This document shows, one piece after another, positions 1 to 7,707 of a stretch of 64,000 nucleotides of DNA; the first letter of the stretch is position 1, and the number at the start of each line of letters is the position of its first letter. Made by a program: the position numbers and the translations under genes. Below the pieces are notes generated by a model. The model was not told where the DNA came from, ran no database searches, and worked only from the letters and a program-made list of their open reading frames with translations. Source of the stretch: Clostridia bacterium (lineage in GTDB: Bacteria; Bacillota; Clostridia; Lachnospirales; Lachnospiraceae); contig CAJTEN010000002.1 in NCBI GenBank assembly GCA_910575245.1, forward strand, positions 207,185 through 271,184. The letters run 5' to 3'.

Positions 1-1
1 A

Positions 2-118
2 GCTATGTTGTCCGTGAAGAAGAAATACGGTAAAAATGCTATGTTAAAGGGGATGAATCTGCAGGAGGGAGCCATGACGATAGAGCGCAACAATCAGATT
101 GGAGGGCATAAGGCATGA
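2..118 (+). CDS. C-terminal end of a Y-family DNA polymerase (UmuC/DinB-like), cut by the window edge
   Basis: Only the last 38 codons are visible, reading in frame from base 2 to TGA at 116-118. The tail (SVKKKYGKNAMLKGMNLQ, then ATTIERNNQIGGHKA-like) matches what I know of the C-terminus of Firmicute SOS-type Y-family polymerases, where the GKNA-LKG segment is typical. The protein would carry out error-prone translesion synthesis. The stop overlaps the next start (ATGA at 115-118), so the polymerase and YolD-like gene are translationally coupled, a common pairing in Clostridia. Identification is from memory of family tails; the catalytic part lies outside the window. Confidence 0.7.
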   Translation, partial: AMLSVKKKYGKNAMLKGMNLQEGAMTIERNNQIGGHKA

Positions 119-546
119 ACTGGAGAAATACACGCGGCTATGACGATATCATTGAATTGCCCCATCATGTGTCTGCGGTACATCCGCAGATGCCGCTGGC
201 AGACCGGGCGGCGCAGTTTTCTCCCTTTGCGGCGTTGACAGGACATGAGGAGGCCATCCGGGAGACAGCCAGGCAGACGGAAGAATTCGTAGAACTGGAG
301 GAAGACAGGAAGGAAGAAATCAATGAGAAACTTCAATGGATCAGAGAGAATCAGGCAAAGCGGCCGGAGATTGAAGTTACCTGTTTTCAGCCTGATACAA
401 GAAAGAGCGGCGGCTCCTATGTGACGGTCTGCGGCAGAGTGAAGCGCATTGATGAAATTGAGCAGCAAATACTATTGACGGACGGAACAAGGATTGCGAT
501 AGAACGGATTTTTGCGATTCAGGGAGATAAACATATTATCCGATAG
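115..546 (+). CDS. YolD-like family protein
   Basis: The 143-residue protein has the YolD-like layout: an N-terminal RGYDDII segment, a motif around residues 25-45 (MPLADRAAQFSPFAALTGHEEA), a charged helical stretch (residues 50-85) and a beta-rich C-terminal half ending VERIFAIQGD-like. The family sits next to Y-family polymerases and is often SOS-linked; its biochemical role is not established. It starts inside the polymerase stop codon (ATGA) with GGAGGGCATAAGGC before it. No membrane segment or signal peptide is seen. It lies at the end of the short operon, followed 130 bases later by a hairpin terminator. Confidence 0.85.
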   Translation: MNWRNTRGYDDIIELPHHVSAVHPQMPLADRAAQFSPFAALTGHEEAIRETARQTEEFVELEEDRKEEINEKLQWIRENQAKRPEIEVTCFQPDTRKSGGSYVTVCGRVKRIDEIEQQILLTDGTRIAIERIFAIQGDKHIIR

Positions 547-675
547 AGATTAAGAAGCGAATTGACTTTGATGAATACAGGGAGGGGAATTGTGCATTTT
601 ATATAAATAAAGCGGCATAGATTTTGTATAAAATTCCCTTTGAAATTTTTACAGAGAGGTTATAAACTAATTATG

Positions 676-723
676 AACGTGTGGCAGAACTGCGTAAGTC
701 CGGTTATTTGCCACACGTTTTTT
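676..723 (+). terminator. Rho-independent terminator
   Basis: An 11-bp stem (AACGTGTGGCA, 676-686, with TGCCACACGTT, 709-719) is followed by a run of T to 723. It ends the polymerase/YolD unit. The 130 bases between the YolD stop and this hairpin hold nothing else that I can identify. Confidence 0.85.
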
Positions 724-757
724 GTGTGTCTGCGCTTTTTTTGAAAGGAGAATCGTC

Positions 758-887
758 ATGGAAACAAAAAGTAATTCTTTTCTGAGAGAGGAGCCTGTGG
801 GGTGATATTCTGACATTTATAATTTCTGCTGTGATCATTGCGGCTACTTATAAGCAGCTGAAACCCATGCAGGAACCAGATATCTAA
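758..887 (+). pseudogene. Collapsed MATE efflux transporter gene (N- and C-terminal ends joined)
   Basis: A good ribosome site (GAAAGGAG) precedes ATG at 758. The first 15 codons (METKSNSFLREEPVG) resemble MATE transporter N-termini, where an EEPVGKLL-type motif precedes the first helix. After a stop in that frame the neighbouring frame reads DILTFIISAVIIAATYKQLK to TAA at 885-887, which resembles the last MATE helix (typically ADILTF-, then a basic tail). About 400 codons are missing. One G fewer in the GGGG at the joint would fuse both parts in frame (EEPVGDILTF). This suggests a deletion between short repeats (CCTGTGGG-like), plus a one-base slip. The family call is from recall of motifs. 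Confidence 0.65.
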
Positions 888-1381
888 ACGGCCCATCTGA
901 TTTCCCCGCAGCCTATTTTGGCACCGGCGTTTCCGGAGGGCTGCGTGGTGAAGTCATCAGGCTTTTCATGTATGATCACAGCTTTTCCTATAATTTCCTG
1001 AATGGTGAATCTTTTATTATAGAAGACACTGAAGGCGTATCCCTGATTGCTAAGAAGGGGAGGCATATCGCCGGCATGATTCGGATGCTCCGTATTCTTC
1101 GGGTTGTAGTGCATACCGGTATGATTGAAAGCATCGCTGCAGTCCCCGGATTCGTGTATGTGCATAGCATAGAAATTACCAGCGCCGGGAAGCCCCTCAT
1201 CGGGAAGGCCGAAAATCTGTGCTTCTATCAGGATACCGCCGTAGGTCGTGTAATAAAATTTGACCATGCCGCTCAAGTCGGGATTCTGTGCGTTTCCTTT
1301 GATCCACGCAGCCGCATCGGGCTGATCGTGTAGAAGAAGTTCCGTGAAAACAATTCGGGGTGTGATCTGATAATTTAGCAT
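884..1381 (-). CDS. Cu/Zn superoxide dismutase family protein
   Basis: This 165-residue protein shows the complete metal site of Cu/Zn SOD: the HIH pair (H74, H76), bridging H91 in GMHYNP, zinc ligands H99, H102 and D105 in HPNHAGD, and copper ligand H138 in VIIHE. C81 and C158 fit the conserved intrasubunit disulphide, and GNAGAKIGCG near the end is the family signature. It would convert superoxide to oxygen and peroxide. There is no signal peptide, unlike the periplasmic or secreted SodC of other bacteria, so a cytosolic location is likely. The ribosome site is AGGAG upstream of ATG at 1381. Its 3' end overlaps the MATE relic on the other strand by four bases. Confidence 0.88.
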   Translation of the reverse strand: MLNYQITPRIVFTELLLHDQPDAAAWIKGNAQNPDLSGMVKFYYTTYGGILIEAQIFGLPDEGLPGAGNFYAMHIHESGDCSDAFNHTGMHYNPKNTEHPNHAGDMPPLLSNQGYAFSVFYNKRFTIQEIIGKAVIIHEKPDDFTTQPSGNAGAKIGCGEIRWAV

Positions 1382-1446
1382 AAGAAAGCTCCTGCAGGTT
1401 TTAGGATTATTTTATGACAATATACAAAAGATGTGAAAGTCAGTAA

Positions 1447-1477
1447 GTAACAGTTCAGGCTTCGGCTTCCCTGTTAC
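1447..1477 (+). repeat. 31-bp palindromic intergenic repeat, copy 1
   Basis: The ends GTAACAG and CTGTTAC are exact complements around a TTCAGGCTTCGGCTTC core. Related copies lie at 9640-9670, 40199-40229 and 44075-44106, and partial copies at 12995-13008, 41691-41702 and 63641-63657. It sits alone between the SOD gene and the promoter of the next gene; the rest of the 388-base gap holds only that promoter. Confidence 0.8.
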
Positions 1478-1650
1478 ATCAGTAATAAAAATATTTGGTA
1501 CCTTGACAAATGGAAAAGACAAGAAGTGGAATATATAGGTACCTAAATAGTTGCGGCTAAGAAAAGTATGACAGACGGCTTAGCATTACCAGGAAAAAAT
1601 GGGGTGATTCCCACAGCTATGAACTTTGGAAAAGGGTACGGGAAGATTAT

Positions 1651-1679
1651 TTGCAATCGATAATTGTATGCGATATAAT
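1651..1679 (+). promoter_or_regulatory. Sigma-A type promoter for the TIM-barrel gene at 1770
   Basis: TTGCAA (1651-1656), a 17-base spacer and a perfect TATAAT (1674-1679) lie 90 bases upstream of the ATG. Confidence 0.7.
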
Positions 1680-1769
1680 GACATAAAACAGTGCTTGAAA
1701 GTATTTTATCAGACGGAGGACGCGGATCGGGTTAACAAAAGGATTTACTGAGAAAGGAGTGTAAGGCGT

Positions 1770-2612
1770 ATGAGACTTTCCGTATTTTATGACCATATTC
1801 TGGAGGCACATGGACAATCGGGGAAATCCATTCCCGAGATTTTGCAGGTCTGCCATTCCCTGGGGATTGACGGTATTGAGATTGAATATACGTTGTTTTC
1901 GAAGAACAGGGAGAGTATCACTTCCATGCTTTCCGGTGCAGGTATGTCTGTCAGCTGCTTCTATGAATTTTATCAGTTTCAGAAGAATTCGGATCTCTCC
2001 TGGGCAAAGCAGATGCTGCAAACCGCTGCCGAACTTAAGGTACCCCGTGTATTGGCTGTACCGGGCGCCTTGGAGGCAGGTGATGCCGCGGAACTTTGTG
2101 CCTGCAGCGGTACGTATGAAGCGGTTTGTCATTTTATGGACAACCATCCCGGGGTTCAGAGGATACGGCAGGCACTGTCCGGGCTGGCTTCCTGTGGCGG
2201 TTCTCTTGGGGTGACTGTCACACTGGAAGATTTTGACGGATTTATGCAGCCTTTTGCACGGATGAATCAGCTGTTATGGTTTATGAGAAATGTTCCCGGC
2301 CTGCGTTATACGCTGGATATGGGGAACTTTGCTTTCAGTGATGAGGACGTGGTTCAGGCGGCAGAACTTCTGAAAGATTATATTGTACATGTCCATTGCA
2401 AAGACCGGGCCGTAAATCCTTATGTTCATGGAACGAACTGCAGAGGACTTGGACCGAGTCCGGCCGGAGGCGGCTATATTCCGGTTGAAGATTTGATTCT
2501 GACACTTAAGAAGAGCGGGTATAACGGATATCTGGCAATCGAACATTTCGGTGCGCCTGACCAGCTTTCTTTTATACGGCAGTCGGCTGATTTCCTGAGG
2601 AAGTGCACGTAA
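1770..2612 (+). CDS. Sugar phosphate isomerase/epimerase-like TIM-barrel protein
   Basis: This 280-residue protein belongs to the xylose-isomerase-like TIM-barrel (AP endonuclease 2) superfamily. The usual metal ligands are in place: E153 (VTLEDFD), D183 (TLDMGN), H209 (VHVHCKD) and E258 (AIEHFG). Members isomerise or epimerise sugars, act on inositol derivatives, or serve as lyases on 3-keto-sugars; the substrate cannot be told from sequence. The gene has its own promoter (1651-1679), an AAAGGAGTG ribosome site and a strong terminator behind it, so it is monocistronic. It lies just upstream of a LacI-controlled catabolic operon containing another member of the family (9699-10667), and a shared pathway is plausible but inferred. 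Confidence 0.85.
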   Translation: MRLSVFYDHILEAHGQSGKSIPEILQVCHSLGIDGIEIEYTLFSKNRESITSMLSGAGMSVSCFYEFYQFQKNSDLSWAKQMLQTAAELKVPRVLAVPGALEAGDAAELCACSGTYEAVCHFMDNHPGVQRIRQALSGLASCGGSLGVTVTLEDFDGFMQPFARMNQLLWFMRNVPGLRYTLDMGNFAFSDEDVVQAAELLKDYIVHVHCKDRAVNPYVHGTNCRGLGPSPAGGGYIPVEDLILTLKKSGYNGYLAIEHFGAPDQLSFIRQSADFLRKCT

Positions 2613-2680
2613 CAGGGAAGATGTCTGAGTTGATACAAACAGAATCCTTTCATTCGGTTATAACCCACATGTATAAACTG

Positions 2681-2722
2681 ATAAACAAAACGAGACTTCC
2701 TAAGAGGCCTCGTTTTGTTTAT
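2681..2722 (+). terminator. Rho-independent terminator after the TIM-barrel gene
   Basis: A 14-bp perfect stem pairs ATAAACAAAACGAG (2681-2694) with CTCGTTTTGTTTAT (2709-2722). The A-rich and T-rich arms would let it work in both directions. Confidence 0.85.
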
Positions 2723-2789
2723 TCTATAAATAACATAACAAATGCATTGCGCAGAAAGATCTGAGTAAAATGGAAAAGAAGAATGAAAC

Positions 2790-2975
2790 ATGGAAAACAA
2801 AGTATTGGAAACATCAAAGAAATTCTGGCAGGTGATAGAGCAGGCAGACGAAGCAGGCATGAGGGCGATTGCCGATCCGGAGTGTAATTTTGTGCATATC
2901 GGGATTTCCTGTAAGCTGGATCAGGAAATTGAGTTCTACACAAGCGGTGCGCAGTTTCTCTCTTTAAAAATGTAA
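2790..2975 (+). pseudogene. Truncated NTF2-like (SnoaL/DUF4440-type) protein
   Basis: The 61-residue reading frame (MENKVLETSKKFWQVIEQAD..., then a CNFVHIGIS segment) matches the first half of small NTF2-fold proteins of about 125 residues, which start with a long helix followed by an FVHIG strand. The frame runs into unrelated sequence after YTSG (about residue 53) and stops at 2973-2975, so roughly half of the cone-shaped fold is missing. The stop lies within the AT-rich palindrome at 2967-2999, which may mark the breakpoint. No separate promoter or good ribosome site is apparent. Probably non-functional. Confidence 0.6.
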
Positions 2976-3157
2976 CAAATGAAATTTTTGTTACATTTTG
3001 ACGAAGAAGCGAAATGTACAAAAAATGCATAAAAAGAAAAATATTTATTTTTTTTAGATATTTTGCCAAAAACAGATTGACATTGATGAAAAAACAATGT
3101 ATATTTAGTGTAACAAGAAGCAGAAAATAATGTAATAATGTAACAAAATGTAACAAA
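2967..3157 (+). promoter_or_regulatory. Cluster of TGTAAC motifs around the catabolic-operon promoter
   Basis: A 13-bp inverted repeat (AAAATGTAACAAA, 2967-2979, with its complement at 2987-2999) lies 78 bases upstream of a strong promoter. TGTAAC recurs just downstream of that promoter at 3109, 3139 and 3149, with TGTAAT at 3131. The density suggests operator sites for a repressor. The LacI protein at 3271 is a candidate, but these are not typical LacI-family palindromes. Confidence 0.45.
3077..3105 (+). promoter_or_regulatory. Strong sigma-A promoter
   Basis: Perfect TTGACA (3077-3082), a 17-base spacer and TATATT (3100-3105). It points to the LacI gene and the operon behind it. A second, weaker candidate has TATAAT near 3231-3236, closer to the gene. 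Confidence 0.75.
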
Positions 3158-3168
3158 GGAGGTGCGTG

Positions 3169-3186
3169 ATGCCGAGATATGGATAA
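3169..3186 (+). CDS. Five-codon leader ORF (MPRYG)
   Basis: An excellent Shine-Dalgarno (AAAGGAGG, 3156-3162) sits six bases before ATG CCG AGA TAT GGA TAA. It lies between the promoter at 3077 and the LacI gene at 3271. It may be a leader peptide, or the 5' stump of a gene lost by deletion, given the amount of gene decay in this window. Function unknown. Confidence 0.35.
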   Translation: MPRYG

Positions 3187-3270
3187 TAATACTGTCCTCA
3201 GTTTTCTGACGGAAATTGAAGATGTATGATATAATTAGTCAAAATATTTTTGACAAAGGAAGTAAATATT

Positions 3271-4272
3271 ATGGCTAATATTCGCGAAGTGGCGCAAAGA
3301 GCTAACGTGTCTGTAGCAACGGTTTCAAGGGTCATTAATCAAAATGGCAAAGTAAAGGAAAATACCAGGAACCGTGTTCTGACAGTGCTTGAAGAAATGG
3401 GATATGTGCGGGATAAAAAGCAGGAAGTTACAGATAATAAGAAATTAAAACGTATTCTGGTTTTGATTCCTGACATTGCAAATCCATTTTATTCTATTAT
3501 TGCGCAAGGTATATGTGAAGCGGCTCGTAAAAAAGATTATTTGTTGATGCTTTGCACTACGGAAAGAAACTATAATATCGAAAATCATTACATAGATATG
3601 CTGCGTACCGGGATGGCAGATGGCGCGATCATAGTTGCACCGGTAATGAGCGGGGATGAATTGGAAAAGCTGGATGCAGAAAAAAATATTGTTCAATGCT
3701 GTGAGTATGAAGAAAAGATTAATACAGTTTCACATATTTCCATTGACAATTATATGGCAGGAGTAGATGCAGTTCAGCACTTGATCAACATCGGCCATGA
3801 GAAAATAGCCATGATCAGCTGCGATAATGGATTCTTATCCACCACAGAGAGGGAAAATGCCTACAGAGACACTTTGGAGAAAAACGGGATTGCGTTTAAA
3901 ACGCAATATCTTGCGAAAATGGAGAGTGACTATGGCTATCGGACAGGAATACGTTCTATGAATTATTTGCTTAACCTGAAAGAACCTCCGACAGCGGTTT
4001 TTGCAATTTCAGACATTGTGGCAATCGGTGCCATGCAGGCAATTCAAAAAGCGGGATTGATGGTTCCGGATGATATTGCCGTGGTAGGTTTTGACGATTT
4101 GGATGTGGCATCCTTGTATAATCCGCCTCTGACAACAATTTATCAGCCAAAGGAAGATATCGGAAGACTGGCGATGGAATTGCTGGATAAAAAGATTAAT
4201 GGAATCAATTCGGGTTATGAGAGCGTGTTTCTGGAACATGAACTGAGAATTAGAAAATCAACAGTAAAATAA
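3271..4272 (+). CDS. LacI family transcriptional regulator
   Basis: The N-terminus has the LacI helix-turn-helix and hinge (ANIREVAQRANVSVATVSRVIN, then VLEEMGYVRD) and the rest is a periplasmic-binding-protein-like sensor (core from about residue 60, with IPDIANPFYS, GHEKIAMISC and AVVGFDDLDVASLYNPPLTT). An in-frame TTG at 3250 would add seven residues, but AAAGGAAG at 3255-3262 suits the ATG at 3271, which gives MANIREV, the normal LacI start. It precedes the MocA-ABC operon by 32 bases in the same direction and probably controls it in response to its sugar ligand. At 333 residues it is full length. Confidence 0.92.
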   Translation: MANIREVAQRANVSVATVSRVINQNGKVKENTRNRVLTVLEEMGYVRDKKQEVTDNKKLKRILVLIPDIANPFYSIIAQGICEAARKKDYLLMLCTTERNYNIENHYIDMLRTGMADGAIIVAPVMSGDELEKLDAEKNIVQCCEYEEKINTVSHISIDNYMAGVDAVQHLINIGHEKIAMISCDNGFLSTTERENAYRDTLEKNGIAFKTQYLAKMESDYGYRTGIRSMNYLLNLKEPPTAVFAISDIVAIGAMQAIQKAGLMVPDDIAVVGFDDLDVASLYNPPLTTIYQPKEDIGRLAMELLDKKINGINSGYESVFLEHELRIRKSTVK

Positions 4273-4304
4273 AAGGCAGTGCAAAGCAAAGAGAAAGGAG
4301 GAAT

Positions 4305-5348
4305 ATGGTCAATGTAGGGGTTATTGGCTGCGGAAAGATTGCTCAGGTAAGACATCTGCCGGAATATGAAGCTCATCCGTCAGTCAAGATAGTGGGAGTA
4401 TGTGATACGGAGAAGAATCGTGCAGAGGAAGTGGCAGAAAAATATCATACCAGAGTATATGCCTCTTATGAAGAGATGCTGAGCGACGATAATATAGATG
4501 CAGTCAGTGTCTGTACTGCGAATTATTCTCATTGCCAGATCACATTAAAGGCCTTGGAAGCGGGAAAGCATGTTTTGTGTGAAAAACCGATGGCTATTAC
4601 CTATGAAGAGTGTAAAAAAATGCTTGAGACTGCAGAGCGGACAGGAAAATTTTTAATGATAGGGCATAATCAACGGTTGACGGACACACACAGGAAGGCG
4701 AAAGAACTGGTGCAAAAAGGAGAGATTGGGAAGATTATAACATTTAAAAGTACTTTTGGACATGCCGGACCAGAGAACTGGGCAGTAGATAAAAACAATA
4801 TCTGGTTTTTCGATAAAGCGGCAGCTTCTTTCGGCGCTATGGCTGACTTGGGGGTCCATAAGACAGATCTGATTCAGTTTCTTTTGTCAGAGAAAATTAA
4901 AGAAGCGTTTGCTGTGACGGGCACTTTGGATAAAAAGGACAAACAGGGTAATTCTATTGGCGTGGATGACAACGCAATATGCATCTATAAGCTGGAGAAT
5001 GGAATCATAGGAAATATAAATGTAAGCTGGTCCTATTATGGAGAAGAGGATAATTCGACGATTTTGTATGGGACTGAAGGATGTATGAAAATATATGATA
5101 ATCCAGATTATTCAATTGTAATCGAGAAGAGGGACGGAGAGAAGATTTTTTATATAATTGACAGGATTCAGACAAATGATCAGCAGAGTAATTCCGGATT
5201 GATTGATTGTTGGGTATCCTGTCTGGAAAAAGAAGTTCCGCCGGAAATTTCCGGAGAAGAAGCATTCGAGGCGATGAAAGCGGTTTTTGCTGCTTTGGAG
5301 TCAGCCCGGACAGGACGCAGGGTTTCAGTGGATGAATTGGAGGTATAG
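4305..5348 (+). CDS. Gfo/Idh/MocA family NAD(P)-dependent oxidoreductase
   Basis: The 347-residue protein has an N-terminal Rossmann fold (VIGCGKIAQ at residues 6-14, acidic D34 in VCDTE pointing to NAD) and the EKP motif (residues 93-95) whose lysine is the family's catalytic residue. A C-terminal alpha/beta domain follows (GHNQR, then ADLGVHKTDLI, with the usual active-site Asp and His). Members oxidise a ring hydroxyl of sugars, inositols or glycosides, commonly at C3. It is the first enzyme of an operon running to an ABC importer, an MDR dehydrogenase and a TIM-barrel isomerase, and is only two bases from the next gene. The substrate is not known. Confidence 0.9.
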   Translation: MVNVGVIGCGKIAQVRHLPEYEAHPSVKIVGVCDTEKNRAEEVAEKYHTRVYASYEEMLSDDNIDAVSVCTANYSHCQITLKALEAGKHVLCEKPMAITYEECKKMLETAERTGKFLMIGHNQRLTDTHRKAKELVQKGEIGKIITFKSTFGHAGPENWAVDKNNIWFFDKAAASFGAMADLGVHKTDLIQFLLSEKIKEAFAVTGTLDKKDKQGNSIGVDDNAICIYKLENGIIGNINVSWSYYGEEDNSTILYGTEGCMKIYDNPDYSIVIEKRDGEKIFYIIDRIQTNDQQSNSGLIDCWVSCLEKEVPPEISGEEAFEAMKAVFAALESARTGRRVSVDELEV

Positions 5349-5350
5349 AT

Positions 5351-6745
5351 ATGAAGAAGGTTATCAGTTTTATTTTAATATTGGCTTTGGCGGCAGGAAT
5401 GATGATCGGATGTGGAAAGAGTGAGGAGGGAGCGGCGGATAATACGGTAGTAAAGGAAACTGATTCTGAAGAGGGAACTGATGCAGCAGAAGAAGCAGTG
5501 CAGGAAACGCCGGGAGAAAAGAAGAAGCTTATCTGGTTTACAGAACAGATGGATGATTCGCAGTATGCAAAGTGGATGGAGTATGTAGTGACTCCGTTTA
5601 ATGAATCGCATCCTGATATTGAAGTTGAAATTTCAGCAACTGCAGATTATGAGCAGGTATTGAAGGTTCAGTTAGCTGCTAATGGAGGTCCTGACATCTG
5701 CAACATGGGAGGCCCTACCATTACCAGCGAATATGTGGAGGGAGACAAGATACTGGATTTGACGGAATATGTTGAAAATGCCGGATTAGACAAGAAGATA
5801 TTCAAATGGGCATTGGATTCCTGCAAAGTTAACGGAAAAATATATTCGGTTCCCAATTCTTATGAGGCACTTATGCTCTGGTATAATGTTGATATGTTTG
5901 AGGAAAACGGATGGAAGGTACCGGAGACTTATGAAGAATTAAAGACAGTATGTGAAGATGCGCAGGACAAGGGGATAATCCCGATTGCTTTCGGAACTTC
6001 AGATTTTAAGGCAATTAATGAGCAGTTCGTAGGTGTGGCTCTCTGTGCATATGCAGGGCGTGAGAATGTAAAGAAAGCTTTAAACGGAGAGATGAAGTGG
6101 ACAGATCCTGTGTTCCAGGAAGCGATCACAACACTGAATGATATGTGGCAGGCAGGATGGATCAATGATAAGAAATCCCATGCAATCTCTCAGGACGATG
6201 GATATTCATTATTCTACAATCAGAGCGCCGCAATGGCAATGACAGGCACATGGAGTCTCGGGACGTTTGCGGAACAGATTCAGGACTTTAAGTATGGAGC
6301 AGTAGCATTCCCGTCTTTAAAGGATGGCGTGCCGCCTACACTTTGTATGGGCGCAGGAGGCGTGATCGCAATTAATGCAAATACAAAATATCCGGATGAA
6401 TGTTTTGAGTTTATTAATTTCCTGTTTAACAATGACGAATTGCAGGCACAGGCAGTGAGCAACGGGCTTCAGCCATTGCCATATGATATGGATGAGTCGC
6501 TTTATTCATCTGATATGAATGAGGTGGACAAGGAGGTTCTTTCTACTTTGGAAAATTCTCAAAGTAATTTAGAGTCGGCCGGTTTTGTAATGTGGACCTA
6601 CTGGCCGGCAGAGACAAGACAGTATATGATGGATAATATAGAAAATGTATACCTTGGCAATTTGACAGTTGAAGATTATTTGGAAAAGACACAAAGCATT
6701 TTTGAAAAAGAATTTGAAAGCGGAAAATTGATTCCGGTATCATAA
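5351..6745 (+). CDS. ABC transporter substrate-binding lipoprotein (sugar, family 1)
   Basis: A lipoprotein signal peptide ends at C21 (lipobox MIGC), followed by an acidic linker (residues 24-55) and a family-1 solute-binding fold (LIWFTEQMDD, NESHPDIEVEI, GGPDICNMG, YSVPNSYEALMLWYNVDMF). It would be anchored outside the membrane and deliver a sugar or sugar derivative to the two permeases downstream. The length of 464 residues is normal for the family. No ATPase gene is in the operon; such importers usually share a MsmK-type ATPase encoded elsewhere. The ribosome site GGAGG lies within the end of the MocA gene. A hairpin follows the stop. Confidence 0.92.
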   Translation: MKKVISFILILALAAGMMIGCGKSEEGAADNTVVKETDSEEGTDAAEEAVQETPGEKKKLIWFTEQMDDSQYAKWMEYVVTPFNESHPDIEVEISATADYEQVLKVQLAANGGPDICNMGGPTITSEYVEGDKILDLTEYVENAGLDKKIFKWALDSCKVNGKIYSVPNSYEALMLWYNVDMFEENGWKVPETYEELKTVCEDAQDKGIIPIAFGTSDFKAINEQFVGVALCAYAGRENVKKALNGEMKWTDPVFQEAITTLNDMWQAGWINDKKSHAISQDDGYSLFYNQSAAMAMTGTWSLGTFAEQIQDFKYGAVAFPSLKDGVPPTLCMGAGGVIAINANTKYPDECFEFINFLFNNDELQAQAVSNGLQPLPYDMDESLYSSDMNEVDKEVLSTLENSQSNLESAGFVMWTYWPAETRQYMMDNIENVYLGNLTVEDYLEKTQSIFEKEFESGKLIPVS

Positions 6746-6756
6746 TCGATGCAATT

Positions 6757-6784
6757 CAGGAGGCTCGTCTGTACGAGTCTCCTG
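6757..6784 (+). terminator. Hairpin between binding-protein and permease genes
   Basis: CAGGAGGCTCGT (6757-6768) pairs, with one mismatch, with ACGAGTCTCCTG (6773-6784) around a four-base loop. There is no strong T run, so it more likely protects or attenuates the mRNA than stops it, raising binding protein over permeases. Confidence 0.6.
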
Positions 6785-6807
6785 ATGCTTTATAAGGAGG
6801 AGGTTAC

Positions 6808-7707
6808 ATGGAAAAGAGAAGAAAATACAGCACAAGAAGATTGGTTTGTCTGCTTTTTATACTGCCTGCATTTCTTTATCATGCGCTTGTAGTTATCATC
6901 CCATCTCTGAAGACCGTGTACCTGTCGTTTTTTGATTGGAACGGAATCAGTGAACCTCGGTTTACAGGTCTGCAGAATTACATTGAAATGTTTACGGAAG
7001 ATACAGTTTTGCCGATTGCTTTCAAGAATACGATGGTGTGGACGCTCATCTTTATTACAATACCGATCATATTGGCTATTTTTGTAGCTGTGTGCGCGTC
7101 GAAAGTGAAGAAAACTTCTTTACAGATGTTTTATCGAACGGTATATTTTTTGCCGTATGTTCTATCAGCATCTATTGCCGGAAAAATTTGGTCAAATTTT
7201 TATAATCCGTTTTATGGGTTCAACACCTTATTCGAAAGATTAGGATGGGAAAAGCTCTCGGAGGTACTTTGGCTGGGAGATCAGAAAATTGCACTGTTTG
7301 CGGTAGCTTTTGTAAGCAACTGGAGCTGGTGGGGGTTTGTGATGGTTCTTTTCATATCAGCGCTCCAGCAGATAGATCCGGCTTTGTACGAATCGGCAAG
7401 TATCGATGGAGGAAATTCGTGGGATTGCTTTTTACATGTGACACTGCCGGGGATAGCGCCAACACTGGTATTTGTGATATCTTTAAGTTTGATGTGGTCC
7501 ATTTTATCTTTTGACTTTATATGGGTTATGACAATGGGAGGGCCGGGGCAGGCAACGGAAATGCTGTCTACCTGGATTTACAAAAACGCTTTTGTCAGCT
7601 ATAGGGCTGGATATGCCAATGCGATTTGTGTTCTGCAAAGCGGTATCGTGCTTTTGGTATTTTTTGCTAATCAGAAGATCAGAAAAAAGGTGGAGGATAT
7701 CGGATGA
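6808..7707 (+). CDS. ABC sugar transporter permease (MalF/UgpA type)
   Basis: This 299-residue protein has six predicted membrane helices, starting with LVCLLFILPAFLYHALVVIIP, the classical first helix of family-1 sugar permeases. The EAA loop that docks the ATPase is visible near residue 200 (YESASIDGGNSWDCFLHVTLPGIAP). It pairs with the next gene, whose start overlaps its stop by four bases (ATGA at 7704-7707). The ribosome site is AAGGAGGAGG. Specificity cannot be read from the permease and would follow the binding protein at 5351. Confidence 0.92.
   Translation: MEKRRKYSTRRLVCLLFILPAFLYHALVVIIPSLKTVYLSFFDWNGISEPRFTGLQNYIEMFTEDTVLPIAFKNTMVWTLIFITIPIILAIFVAVCASKVKKTSLQMFYRTVYFLPYVLSASIAGKIWSNFYNPFYGFNTLFERLGWEKLSEVLWLGDQKIALFAVAFVSNWSWWGFVMVLFISALQQIDPALYESASIDGGNSWDCFLHVTLPGIAPTLVFVISLSLMWSILSFDFIWVMTMGGPGQATEMLSTWIYKNAFVSYRAGYANAICVLQSGIVLLVFFANQKIRKKVEDIG

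Noticed and set aside
1503-1540. TTGACA upstream of the first TIM-barrel gene as a promoter
   Set aside because: No -10 box at a proper distance; the TTGCAA/TATAAT pair at 1651 is much better.
1590-1688. Coding-like stretch before the first TIM-barrel gene (WGDSHSYELWKRVREDYL)
   Set aside because: Protein-like for about 30 codons, but without a start and overlapping a consensus promoter. Too short to identify.
6757-6784. A true terminator inside the first importer operon
   Set aside because: The stem is good but lacks the T run, and the permease genes directly behind have no promoter of their own, so full termination is unlikely.
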